Assembly: GCF_017114915.1 (NCBI RefSeq)
Contig: NZ_JAAUOE010000028.1
Location: 1 to 61,904 of the forward strand
Length of the DNA stretch: 61,904 bases
Direction: 5' to 3'
Source: Pseudomonas frederiksbergensis
GTDB taxonomy: Bacteria; Pseudomonadota; Gammaproteobacteria; Pseudomonadales; Pseudomonadaceae
The first letter of the stretch is position 1; each line of letters opens with the position of its first letter. A program made the translations under genes and the position numbers. Below are positions 1-7,333 of this stretch, piece by piece. The notes beneath the pieces are model-generated. The model saw only the letters and a program-made list of their open reading frames with translations, ran no database searches and was not told the origin of the DNA.

Positions 1-764
1 GCCCAGATGTACAGGGTGATCAGCGCCCAGAAATGCACGATCGACAAGCGATAGGAGTACACCGGCCGCCCCACCTGTTTCGGCACGAAGTAATACATCA
101 TCCCGAGAAACCCCGTGGTCAGGAAAAAGCCCACGGCGTTGTGCCCGTACCACCACTGCACCATCGCGTCGGTGGCCCCGGAGTACACCGGATACGACTT
201 GAACCAGTCCACCGGAATCGACAGGTGATTGACCACATGGAGCATCGCGATCACTACGATGAACGCGCCGAAGAACCAGTTACCGACGTAGATATGTTTG
301 GTCTTGCGGCGCACCACGGTGGTGAAGAACACGATGGCATAGGCGAGCCAGACCACCGTCATCCATACCGCGCCGGAGAACTCGATCTCGGCGTATTCCT
401 TGGTGGTGGTGTAGCCCAGCGGCAGGCTGATCAGCATCACCACGATCACCGATTGCCAGCCCCAGAAGGTGAATGCGGCGAGTTTGTCGCTGAACAGCCG
501 CACCTGACAGGTGCGTTGCACCGCGTAGTAACTGGCGGCGAATTGCGCGCTGCCGGCAAAGCCGAAAATCACCAGGCTGGTGTGCAGCGGGCGCAAGCGA
601 CCGAAGGTAGTCCACGGCAGGTCGAGGTTCATCTCGGGCCACACCAGTTGCGAGGCGATCCATACCCCCATCGCCATCCCGACAACACCCCATACCACAG
701 TTGCCACGACGAATTGGCGCACGACCTTGTAGTTATAGGCCTGTCCGATTGTTGCTGTGCTCAT
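1..764 (-). CDS. ccoN: cbb3-type cytochrome c oxidase subunit I (CcoN), 3' end cut by window edge
   Basis: Catalytic haem-copper subunit of a cbb3 terminal oxidase (inner membrane, O2 reduction). Only the first ~254 of about 475 residues are present. The translation is hydrophobic with several membrane segments and has the low-spin haem ligand in LHTSLVIFG (His61) and the Cu-ligand region WWYGHNAVGFF (His208). The start at 764 is preceded by GGAAGAA. The gene stands alone at its 5' side: there is no ccoO/P upstream, and a sulfite/nitrite reductase gene is divergent. That arrangement recalls the orphan ccoN4 of P. aeruginosa (PA4133), not the ccoNOQP operons; this is an inference, because the sequence downstream of ccoN lies outside the window. 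A 12-bp motif 110 bp upstream is shared with ccoG at 21427. Confidence 0.93.
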   Translation of the reverse strand, partial: MSTATIGQAYNYKVVRQFVVATVVWGVVGMAMGVWIASQLVWPEMNLDLPWTTFGRLRPLHTSLVIFGFAGSAQFAASYYAVQRTCQVRLFSDKLAAFTFWGWQSVIVVMLISLPLGYTTTKEYAEIEFSGAVWMTVVWLAYAIVFFTTVVRRKTKHIYVGNWFFGAFIVVIAMLHVVNHLSIPVDWFKSYPVYSGATDAMVQWWYGHNAVGFFLTTGFLGMMYYFVPKQVGRPVYSYRLSIVHFWALITLYIW

Positions 765-868
765 GGTCAGTTCTTCCACGGTTGCAAAGTCTTGCCAGGC
801 CACCCGGTCTGGCATGCCGTGAACTGTAGAAACCCTGCCGGAAACAAAACAGGCTCAGGAATCTTTCA

Positions 869-885
869 TTTATGCGGATCAGATG
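869..885 (-). promoter_or_regulatory. Candidate regulator site upstream of ccoN (CATCTGATCCGC)
   Basis: On the minus strand the sequence CATCTGATCCGC (plus-strand 874-885) is followed by ATAAA. The part CTGATCCGCATAAA matches the Anr/FNR consensus TTGAT-N4-ATCAA at 8 of 10 defined positions. Exactly the same 12-mer occurs 87 bp upstream of ccoG (21514-21525). Both genes belong to low-oxygen or cyanide-adapted respiration. The 12-mer could be an Anr half-site or the operator of the MocR regulator encoded at 18516-19925. Confidence 0.4.
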
Positions 886-1020
886 CGGGGCGTGCCTGCG
901 GCCATCAGCCACGGCCTGATATGGTTTTTTAGTGTTTAGCTGAATCTGTAACGTGCTGCGCTGCTCATTCATAGTCGCTATCTCCCAAACGAGCCGTAGA
1001 GCCGATACCCACGCAATCCC

Positions 1021-1110
1021 TGTAGGAGCGGGCTTGCCCGCGAAGACGATGGCACATTCAACATCTTTGCTGCCTGACACACCGCTTTCGCGGGCAAGCC
1101 CGCTCCTACA
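1021..1110. repeat. REP doublet (REPIN-like)
   Basis: Two inverted copies of the pseudomonad REP motif (TGTAGGAGCGGGCTTGCCCG and its reverse complement ending CGCTCCTACA) are separated by about 40 bases. The same doublet occurs at 18395-18492, 32615-32704, 33685-33774 and 47158-47243. Confidence 0.9.
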
Positions 1111-1146
1111 AGTTCTGCGCAAAATTCCTGATGAGGTGGCAGCCAC

Positions 1147-2820
1147 ATGTATCAGTACGATGACTATGACCGGGCCCTGGTGTTCGAGCGTGTTGCGCAG
1201 TTTCGCGATCAGGTCGAACGTTTCATGGCCGGTGAATTGAGCGAAGAAGAGTTCCTGCCCCTGCGGTTGCAGAACGGCCTGTACATGCAAAAGCATGCGT
1301 ACATGCTGCGTGTGGCGATTCCTTACGGCACCCTGAGCGCCCGGCAAATGCGCACCCTGGCGAGCATTGCCCGGGATTACGACCGTGGCTATGGCCATTT
1401 CACTACCCGGCAAAACATGCAGTTCAACTGGATCGAACTGGCTCAGGTCCCGGACATCCTCGAACGCCTTGCCCAGGTGGAAATGCATGCGATCCAGACC
1501 TCCGGCAACTGCGTGCGCAACATCACCACCGAAGCCTTCGCCGGCGTCGCGGCGGATGAGCTAATGGACCCGCGCCCGCTGGCGGAGATCCTGCGGCAAT
1601 GGTCGACCATCAACCCGGAATTCCTGTTCCTGCCGCGCAAGTTCAAGATCGCCATCTGCTCGGCGAAGCAGGATCGCGCGGCGATCATGATGCATGACAT
1701 CGGTCTTTATCTTTATCGCGATAACGACGGGCAAATGCTGTTGCGGGTGATCGTTGGCGGCGGGTTGGGGCGCACGCCGATCCTCGGTTTGCAGATTCGC
1801 GAAGGCTTGCCGTGGCAGCATTTGCTGTCCTACGTCGAAGCGGTGCTGCGGGTCTACAACCGGCACGGGCGGCGCGATAACAAGTACAAGGCGCGGATCA
1901 AGATTCTGGTCAAGGCGCTGGGTATCGAAGCGTTCGCCAAGGAAGTGGAGGAGGAGTGGCAACACCTCAAGGACGGTCCGGCGCAGTTGACCGACATCGA
2001 GTATGAGCGTGTCGCCAGTGCCTTTGTGCCACCCGATTACCGCTCACTGGCCGGCACCGACCTGGATTTTGGCACACGCCTGGCCGAGCACCCGGCGTTC
2101 GCCCGTTGGGTGGCGCGCAACGTGCAGCCGCACAAGGTGCCGGGTTACGCCAGCGTGGTGCTGTCGACCAAGCCGGGTATCGCCGCGCCGCCGGGGGATG
2201 TCACGGCCGAGCAAATGGAAGCGGTGGCGCAGTGGTCCGGGCAGTTCGGCTTCGGTGAAATCCGCATCGCCCATGAACAGAACATCGTCCTGCCGGATGT
2301 GCCCAAAGCTGACCTTTATGCGCTGTGGCGCCTGGCCTGCGAGCAAGGCCTGGGGAGCGCCAACATCGGCTTGCTGACCGACATCATCGCTTGCCCCGGC
2401 GGCGACTTCTGCGCCCTGGCCAACGCCAAATCGATCCCCATCGCGCAAGCGATTCAGGCGCGCTTCGAGGACCTGGATTACCTGCATGACCTGGGCGACA
2501 TCAGCCTGAACATTTCCGGCTGCATGAACGCTTGCGGCCATCACCACATCGGCAACATCGGCATTCTGGGCGTCGATAAGAACGGCAGCGAGTGGTACCA
2601 GATCACCCTTGGCGGCGCCCAGGGCAAGGACAGCGCGTTAGGCAAGGTCATCGGCCCGTCCTTCAGCGCCGCCGAAGTGCCCGGGGTCATTGAACGGATC
2701 ATCGGCACGTTCGTGCGCTATCGCGAGAGCGAGGAGCTGTTCGTCGATACCCTGGCGCGCATCGGCCTGGAGCCGTTCAAGGAACGCGTCTACCCGAAAG
2801 TGCTGGAGGTGTCGGCATGA
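1147..2820 (+). CDS. Nitrite/sulfite reductase hemoprotein (siroheme, 4Fe-4S)
   Basis: A 557-residue single-chain ferredoxin-type nitrite/sulfite reductase. The siroheme/4Fe-4S ligands form the classic pattern C-X5-C (Cys416, Cys422 in CPGGDFC) and C-X3-C (Cys459, Cys463 in CMNACGHHH). The substrate-site basic residues appear in FTTRQNMQFNW, and the half-domain repeats typical of the family are present. The start has GAGGTGG upstream. The next gene (DUF934) overlaps it by 4 bp, the usual cysI-DUF934 arrangement. Divergence from an orphan-like ccoN suggests it is the PA4130-type second copy linked to cyanide/low-oxygen adaptation, not the assimilatory CysI (PA1838 type). The substrate (nitrite or sulfite) cannot be read from the sequence. 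Confidence 0.93.
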   Translation: MYQYDDYDRALVFERVAQFRDQVERFMAGELSEEEFLPLRLQNGLYMQKHAYMLRVAIPYGTLSARQMRTLASIARDYDRGYGHFTTRQNMQFNWIELAQVPDILERLAQVEMHAIQTSGNCVRNITTEAFAGVAADELMDPRPLAEILRQWSTINPEFLFLPRKFKIAICSAKQDRAAIMMHDIGLYLYRDNDGQMLLRVIVGGGLGRTPILGLQIREGLPWQHLLSYVEAVLRVYNRHGRRDNKYKARIKILVKALGIEAFAKEVEEEWQHLKDGPAQLTDIEYERVASAFVPPDYRSLAGTDLDFGTRLAEHPAFARWVARNVQPHKVPGYASVVLSTKPGIAAPPGDVTAEQMEAVAQWSGQFGFGEIRIAHEQNIVLPDVPKADLYALWRLACEQGLGSANIGLLTDIIACPGGDFCALANAKSIPIAQAIQARFEDLDYLHDLGDISLNISGCMNACGHHHIGNIGILGVDKNGSEWYQITLGGAQGKDSALGKVIGPSFSAAEVPGVIERIIGTFVRYRESEELFVDTLARIGLEPFKERVYPKVLEVSA

Positions 2821-3311
2821 ACAATCTGCTGCGTTTGCAAGAGGGCGGCGCGCGGTGGGTGCGCGACGACCCGTGGCAGTTGATTCGTGAAACCACGGAC
2901 GAGTTGCCGGCCGGGCCGCTGATACTGCCGTTACCCCGCTGGCTGGCCCTTAACGCCAACACCACGACAGCACTTGAAGGCGTCTGGCTCGGCCCTGACG
3001 ACGAAGTGACAAACCTGACCCCGTGGTTTCCCGACCTGCCGCTGATAGCCCTGGATTTCCCGAGCTTTCGCGACGGACGCGCCTACAGCCAGGCCTATTT
3101 GTTGCGTACGCGTTTGGGTTGGCAAGGCGAATTGCGCGCAATTGGCGACGTGCTGCGCGATCAACTCAGCCACATGCGCCAATGCGGTTTCGACAGTTTT
3201 GCCGTGCGCGAAGACAAATCCGCCGAAGAGGCGTTGAAGGGGTTAGCGGGGATGAGTGTGTTGTATGGGCGTTCGGTGATCGAGCCGCGGCCGTTGTTTC
3301 GGCGGCGGTAG
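2817..3311 (+). CDS. DUF934 family protein, partner of the nitrite/sulfite reductase
   Basis: A 164-residue soluble protein. The DUF934 core is visible in LDFPSFRDGRAYSQAYLLR and the following LGWQGELRAIGDVLRDQL, at about residues 80-120. It starts inside the stop codon of the reductase gene (ATGA), so the two are translationally coupled. DUF934 proteins nearly always accompany CysI-type reductases and are often labelled oxidoreductase-associated or CysI accessory. No catalytic role is established, and none can be deduced here. Confidence 0.88.
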   Translation: MNNLLRLQEGGARWVRDDPWQLIRETTDELPAGPLILPLPRWLALNANTTTALEGVWLGPDDEVTNLTPWFPDLPLIALDFPSFRDGRAYSQAYLLRTRLGWQGELRAIGDVLRDQLSHMRQCGFDSFAVREDKSAEEALKGLAGMSVLYGRSVIEPRPLFRRR

Positions 3312-3413
3312 GAGCGCCAATATCAAAAGATCGCAGCCGGGCGGCCAAATCCCCATGGATTGGCTATACCTGTAACTCCAGCCTCATCCCGTGTGGCTTA
3401 AAGGAGTGACAGC

Positions 3414-4085
3414 ATGAAGCTTGCGTCAATGATCGGCACCGTGTGCATCGCCTCTGTTGCCTTGGCGGGCTGCGCCAGCAAAGTGGTTGAACCGGGTGAG
3501 TACTCCGGTTTTCTGGGCGACTACAGCCGCCTCAAGGAGGAGAAGTCCCCGTCGGGCGCGGTGGTGATGCGCTGGGTCGATCCGAAGATCGATCTGAAAA
3601 AATACAAGAGCATTTACATCGAACCGACGCAGTTCTACCCCAAGCCACAGCCAACGGTAAAAATCCCGCAGAGCACATTGTCCGGTATCACCGCGTATTA
3701 CGATCAGGCCCTCAAGCGTGAGACCGGCAAATCCCTGCCACTGGCGACGGGCCCCGGGCCCGGTGTGATCGTGATGCGTGCGGCGGTCACCGCCGTCGGC
3801 AGCAAGACCGAGAGCCTCAAACCTTATGAAGTGATTCCGATCGCCCTGGTGGCCGCGGCAGTGAGCACCGCGACAGGCATTCGCGATCAGGAAACCACCC
3901 TCGGCACCGAAGCCGTGTTCCTTGATGGCACCAACAACGCCGTGGTCGCCCAGGTGGTGCGCAAGGGCACGGGCAAGCCGCTGTCCAACGATTCGCAGGT
4001 GATGAAGCCTGATGATGTGAAAAACGTTATCGATGGCTGGGCTTCGGACTTGAATCAGGCGTTTGTGAAGCTCAAGTCCAAATAA
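3414..4085 (+). CDS. DUF3313-type lipoprotein
   Basis: A 223-residue predicted lipoprotein. The signal peptide ends in the lipobox LAGC with the lipidated cysteine at residue 20, followed by AS, which favours outer-membrane sorting. The mature part begins with EPGEYSGFLGDYSRLKE and contains an Ala/Val-rich stretch around residues 140-160 (IPIALVAAAVSTATG), as in DUF3313 lipoproteins. AAAGGAG lies just upstream of the ATG. It appears monocistronic and its function is unknown. Confidence 0.85.
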   Translation: MKLASMIGTVCIASVALAGCASKVVEPGEYSGFLGDYSRLKEEKSPSGAVVMRWVDPKIDLKKYKSIYIEPTQFYPKPQPTVKIPQSTLSGITAYYDQALKRETGKSLPLATGPGPGVIVMRAAVTAVGSKTESLKPYEVIPIALVAAAVSTATGIRDQETTLGTEAVFLDGTNNAVVAQVVRKGTGKPLSNDSQVMKPDDVKNVIDGWASDLNQAFVKLKSK

Positions 4086-4155
4086 GCGGGCGGGCGACGG
4101 TGAGGGGGGCTCATTGTCGCCGCTTTCGGCAGTTCTATGGTATGTCAGGTGTGCT

Positions 4156-4581
4156 TCAGCTCTTCTTCGCCTGCGCACGCACTCGCTCTTCCTGCTCACG
4201 CAGCTGCGGTGTGAACTCTGCCCCGAAATCTTCGGCCGCGTACACCTGGCGAATCTCGATCTCGGCTTCTGTACCCGGCATCGGGTTGGGGCAGCGCTTG
4301 ACCCACTCGATGGCTTCCTCTTTTGACTTCACTTCCCACAACCAATAACCGGCGATCAGCTCCTTGGTTTCGGCGAACGGGCCGTCGATCACTGTGCGTT
4401 TATCTCCCGAGAAGCGCACGCGGGCGCCTTTGCTGCTGGGCTGCAGGCCATCGCAATCGATGAGGATGCCGGCCTTGGCCAGTTCTTCGTTATAGTTGCC
4501 CATCGCCGTCATCAGTTCTTCGCTGGGCATCACTCCGGCCTCGGAATCGGGGCTGGCTTTCACAATGATCATGAATCGCAT
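4156..4581 (-). CDS. DGPF-motif YciI-like protein
   Basis: A 141-residue protein starting MRFMIIVKASPDSEAG with GGAG upstream. It carries the family signature IDGPFAETKELIAGYW at about residues 66-80, typical of the DGPF/YCII superfamily (ferredoxin-like dimeric barrels). Relatives are often encoded beside ECF sigma factors, but none is adjacent here. Longer upstream starts in the same frame run into the divergent neighbour and lack the family alignment. The biochemical role is unknown. Confidence 0.9.
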   Translation of the reverse strand: MRFMIIVKASPDSEAGVMPSEELMTAMGNYNEELAKAGILIDCDGLQPSSKGARVRFSGDKRTVIDGPFAETKELIAGYWLWEVKSKEEAIEWVKRCPNPMPGTEAEIEIRQVYAAEDFGAEFTPQLREQEERVRAQAKKS

Positions 4582-4777
4582 GGTTTGATCTCCGTTGATT
4601 TTGAGTGATTCATTGCATAGTCGAATGGGTGTGACATGAATCGACAATGCACCTAAACAAAAGATGGGCCTTTTCGTTTTAGTAAACGTTGCAGAGGATA
4701 GATGTATTTTCGACATCCTCCTCGCGATCAAATATTCCTGTGCAGCCCCTCCAACGACCAACGGAAAATGCCCCCCC

Positions 4778-5221
4778 ATGCCCGTCCTGGAACTCACCAC
4801 GCTGATCCCCGACCGCACACCCGGGCAAGTCCTTGACTTCTGCCTGGAAGGCGCCAATTTCCCGAAGATCTTTCCTGAGCGCGTCACATCGCTGGGTGAT
4901 ATCGACCTGAACAGCCTGCGCATCGAAGCCGGTCGCCAGTTCCGCTTCAGGCACTGGATGTTCAACCTGATCCCGTCGAACTGGACGGTGGTGATCCGGG
5001 AGGTCAGCGACACTCATTTCGTCGATGAAATGCTCAAGGGGCCAATGGCTGCCTTTCGTCATGAACATCGGGTGGCGGCGGGTGAGGGCGGTACGCTGTA
5101 CACCGACCGTGTGACCTATGCGGCCATTGGCGGTGCTTTGACTGAAGGGCTGCTGGTGAATGCCTACATGCGGCGGATTTTCGTGGCGCGGCACCGCAAT
5201 ATGTTGCGGTTGCTGGGCTGA
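4778..5221 (+). CDS. SRPBCC/START-like ligand-binding protein
   Basis: A 147-residue protein starting MPVLELTTLIPDRTPGQ. The pattern F-x-x-R-H-W, the run of beta-strand-like segments, and a C-terminal helix ending in VARHRNMLRLLG fit the helix-grip (polyketide cyclase/START-like) fold. I chose the start at 4778 because the N-terminal strand of the fold begins there; the 38 residues available upstream look non-coding. The Shine-Dalgarno is weak. It is divergent from the DGPF gene and its ligand is unknown. Confidence 0.75.
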   Translation: MPVLELTTLIPDRTPGQVLDFCLEGANFPKIFPERVTSLGDIDLNSLRIEAGRQFRFRHWMFNLIPSNWTVVIREVSDTHFVDEMLKGPMAAFRHEHRVAAGEGGTLYTDRVTYAAIGGALTEGLLVNAYMRRIFVARHRNMLRLLG

Positions 5222-5348
5222 CACATTCCTGTAGGAGCGAGGCAGAACATAATCTGCATTGTATTTGGGCATAGGTCCTCAGCCCATTTCGTGGTTAACT
5301 TCGGCCTCGTCAAAATTCTCTACATCAACGTTCAGAAGGACTCCGTTC

Positions 5349-5849
5349 ATGGCTCAAGTCACTCTTAAAGGCAACCCGGTTCAAGTCAGCGGCCAATTGC
5401 CACAAGCCGGTTCCCAGGCGCCAGCCTTTTCCCTGGTTGCCGGCAATCTGTCCGATGTGACCCTGGCAAACTTCGCCGGCAAGCGAAAAGTGCTGAACAT
5501 CTTCCCAAGCGTCGACACCCCGACCTGCGCCATGTCCGTGCGCAAATTCAATACCCAGGCCAATGACATCGCCAACACCGTGGTGCTGTGCATCTCCGCA
5601 GACCTGCCGTTCGCTCAAGCCCGTTTCTGCGGTGCCGAAGGCCTGGAAAACGTGCAGAACCTGTCGACCCTGCGCGGTGCCGAGTTCAAGGAAAACTACG
5701 GCGTGGCGATTGCCGATGGTCCACTCAAAGGCCTGACCGCCCGTGCCGTCGTGGTGCTGGACGAAAACGACAAGGTTCTGCACAGCGAACTGGTCAAGGA
5801 AATCGCTGAAGAGCCGAACTACGACGCAGCGCTCGCTGTTCTGAAGTAA
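5349..5849 (+). CDS. tpx: Thiol peroxidase Tpx (atypical 2-Cys peroxiredoxin)
   Basis: A 166-residue periplasmic-type thiol peroxidase that reduces H2O2 and alkyl hydroperoxides with thioredoxin. The peroxidatic Cys60 lies in SVDTPTCAMSVR and the resolving Cys94 in ARFCGAEG, exactly the spacing of E. coli-type Tpx. AGAAGG precedes the ATG. A strong Rho-independent terminator follows the stop codon, so the gene is monocistronic. It lies just upstream of muxA, matching the tpx-mux neighbourhood of P. aeruginosa (PA2532, PA2525-PA2528). Confidence 0.97.
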   Translation: MAQVTLKGNPVQVSGQLPQAGSQAPAFSLVAGNLSDVTLANFAGKRKVLNIFPSVDTPTCAMSVRKFNTQANDIANTVVLCISADLPFAQARFCGAEGLENVQNLSTLRGAEFKENYGVAIADGPLKGLTARAVVVLDENDKVLHSELVKEIAEEPNYDAALAVLK

Positions 5850-5868
5850 GCGAAGTATCACAATTGTT

Positions 5869-5900
5869 AACGGCCTGGCCCTGTCCAGGCCGTTTTCATT
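5869..5900 (+). terminator. Rho-independent terminator of tpx
   Basis: AACGGCCTGG, a 6-base loop and CCAGGCCGTT form a perfect 10-bp stem, followed by TTCATT, 20 bases after the tpx stop codon. Confidence 0.88.
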
Positions 5901-6016
5901 TGTGCCTTTAACTTCCTGTTACGTAAGCCAAAGGTAAATTGCCGGTAAAGGCGCTTTGCTTAATACCCGCCAGTGCTTATCGTTCAGCCTTCCGTAGAAA
6001 TAAGCTCTCGCGCCCA

Positions 6017-7333
6017 ATGGTTGATCATTCCATGCAATCCTCCGCTTCTCGCAATCCTCGTCGCTGGCTGTTCGGCCTGCTCGTCCTGTTGGTCATCGCC
6101 GGCCTGTGCTGGAAATTCTGGCCCGCAGGCAGCAGCCCGAAGGAGGGCGCAGGGCAGAAAGCGGTTGCCGGGCACACGAGCCGGGCGGGGGGGATGCGTC
6201 CGGGCTTCGGCGGGGCGACCGGGCCGGTCCCGGTGCGCGTGGCGCCGGCGGTCAAAGGTGATTTTCCGCTGTATTACAAGGCGTTGGGCACGGTCACCGC
6301 GCTGAACACCATCAATGTGCGCAGCCGAGTCGGTGGCGAGCTGGTCAAGGTCCATTTCGAAGAAGGGCAGATGGTCAAGGCGGGTGACCTGCTGGCCGAG
6401 ATCGACCCGCGTCCTTACCAGAATGCCTTGCTGCAGGCCGAAGGCACCTTGCTGCAGAATCAGGCGCAACTGAAAAACGCCCAGGTCGATGTCGAGCGCT
6501 ATCGCGGCCTGTACCGCGAAGACAGTATCGCCAAGCAAACCCTGGACACCGCCGAAGCACTGGTCGGCCAGTATCAGGGCACGGTCAAGACCAGTCAGGC
6601 GGCGGTCAATGACGCCAGACTCAACCTGGAATTCACCAGGATCCGCGCCCCGATCGCCGGGCGCGTGGGCCTGCGTCAGCTGGACGTCGGCAACCTGGTG
6701 GCGGCCAACGACACCACGGCACTGGTGATCATCACCCAGACCCAACCGATCAGCGTGGCCTTCACCCTGCCGGAAAACAGCCTGGACACCGTGCTGGCCC
6801 GCTATCGCACCGGCGCCAAACTGCCCGCCGAAGCCTGGGACCGTGGTGACACCAAATTGCAGGCCACCGGCGTGTTACAGAGCTTGGACAACCAGATCGA
6901 CGTCACCACCGGCACCCTGAAATTCAAGGCGCGCTACGAAAATCGCGATCAAGCGCTGTTCCCCAACCAGTTCGTCAACGTCCACCTGCTGGCCGACACC
7001 CTCAAAGGCGTAGTGCTTGCGCCCTCGGCTGCCATTCAGTTCGGCACCAACGGCACGTTCGTCTATGCCATGGACGGCGACAAGAAGGTCAGCATCCGTC
7101 AGTTGAAAGTCGGCGCCAGTGACGGGGAAAACACCGTGATTACCGAAGGCCTGGCCGTCGGTGATCGGGTAGTACTGGAAGGTACTGACCGCTTGAAGGA
7201 CGGCAGTGAAGTGGAAGTGGTCAACGACAGCAAGGATGTACCGACCACCCCGACCGGGCACCTGCAGGGCAAATCGGCGGCCGACGCGACTGACCCCGCA
7301 GCCACCGACAAGGCGAAAAAGGGCGGCGCATGA
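6017..7333 (+). CDS. muxA: RND efflux periplasmic adaptor MuxA (MdtA type)
   Basis: A 438-residue membrane-fusion protein. An N-terminal signal anchor (about residues 16-35, LFGLLVLLVIAGLCW) is followed by a low-complexity linker. The biotinyl-lipoyl half motif (GTVTALNTINVRSRVGGEL), a long coiled-coil hairpin with QAEGTLLQNQAQLKNA, and the second lipoyl half (IRAPIAGRVGLRQLDVGN) come next, then beta-barrel and membrane-proximal domains. It joins the two RND pumps to the OpmB channel. The gene overlaps muxB by 4 bp. The start is uncertain: ATG at 6017 or 6032, neither with a strong ribosome site. P. aeruginosa MuxABC-OpmB exports novobiocin, macrolides and aztreonam. Confidence 0.95.
   Translation: MVDHSMQSSASRNPRRWLFGLLVLLVIAGLCWKFWPAGSSPKEGAGQKAVAGHTSRAGGMRPGFGGATGPVPVRVAPAVKGDFPLYYKALGTVTALNTINVRSRVGGELVKVHFEEGQMVKAGDLLAEIDPRPYQNALLQAEGTLLQNQAQLKNAQVDVERYRGLYREDSIAKQTLDTAEALVGQYQGTVKTSQAAVNDARLNLEFTRIRAPIAGRVGLRQLDVGNLVAANDTTALVIITQTQPISVAFTLPENSLDTVLARYRTGAKLPAEAWDRGDTKLQATGVLQSLDNQIDVTTGTLKFKARYENRDQALFPNQFVNVHLLADTLKGVVLAPSAAIQFGTNGTFVYAMDGDKKVSIRQLKVGASDGENTVITEGLAVGDRVVLEGTDRLKDGSEVEVVNDSKDVPTTPTGHLQGKSAADATDPAATDKAKKGGA

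Larger units (their letters stand above)
765..1146. other. Divergent intergenic region, ccoN / sulfite-nitrite reductase
   Basis: The 382 bases hold no convincing gene. They contain the ccoN upstream motif at 874-885, an AT-rich patch around 919-940 and a REP doublet at 1021-1110. The ribosome site of the rightward reductase (GAGGTGG, 1133-1139) starts shortly after the REP doublet, so the doublet sits inside that gene's 5' leader or promoter. Confidence 0.7.

Noticed and set aside
5230..5250. A TGTAGGAGCGAGGCAGAACA stretch upstream of tpx as a REP element.
   Set aside because: It has only the first 10 bases of the REP motif and no inverted partner; at most a decayed fragment.
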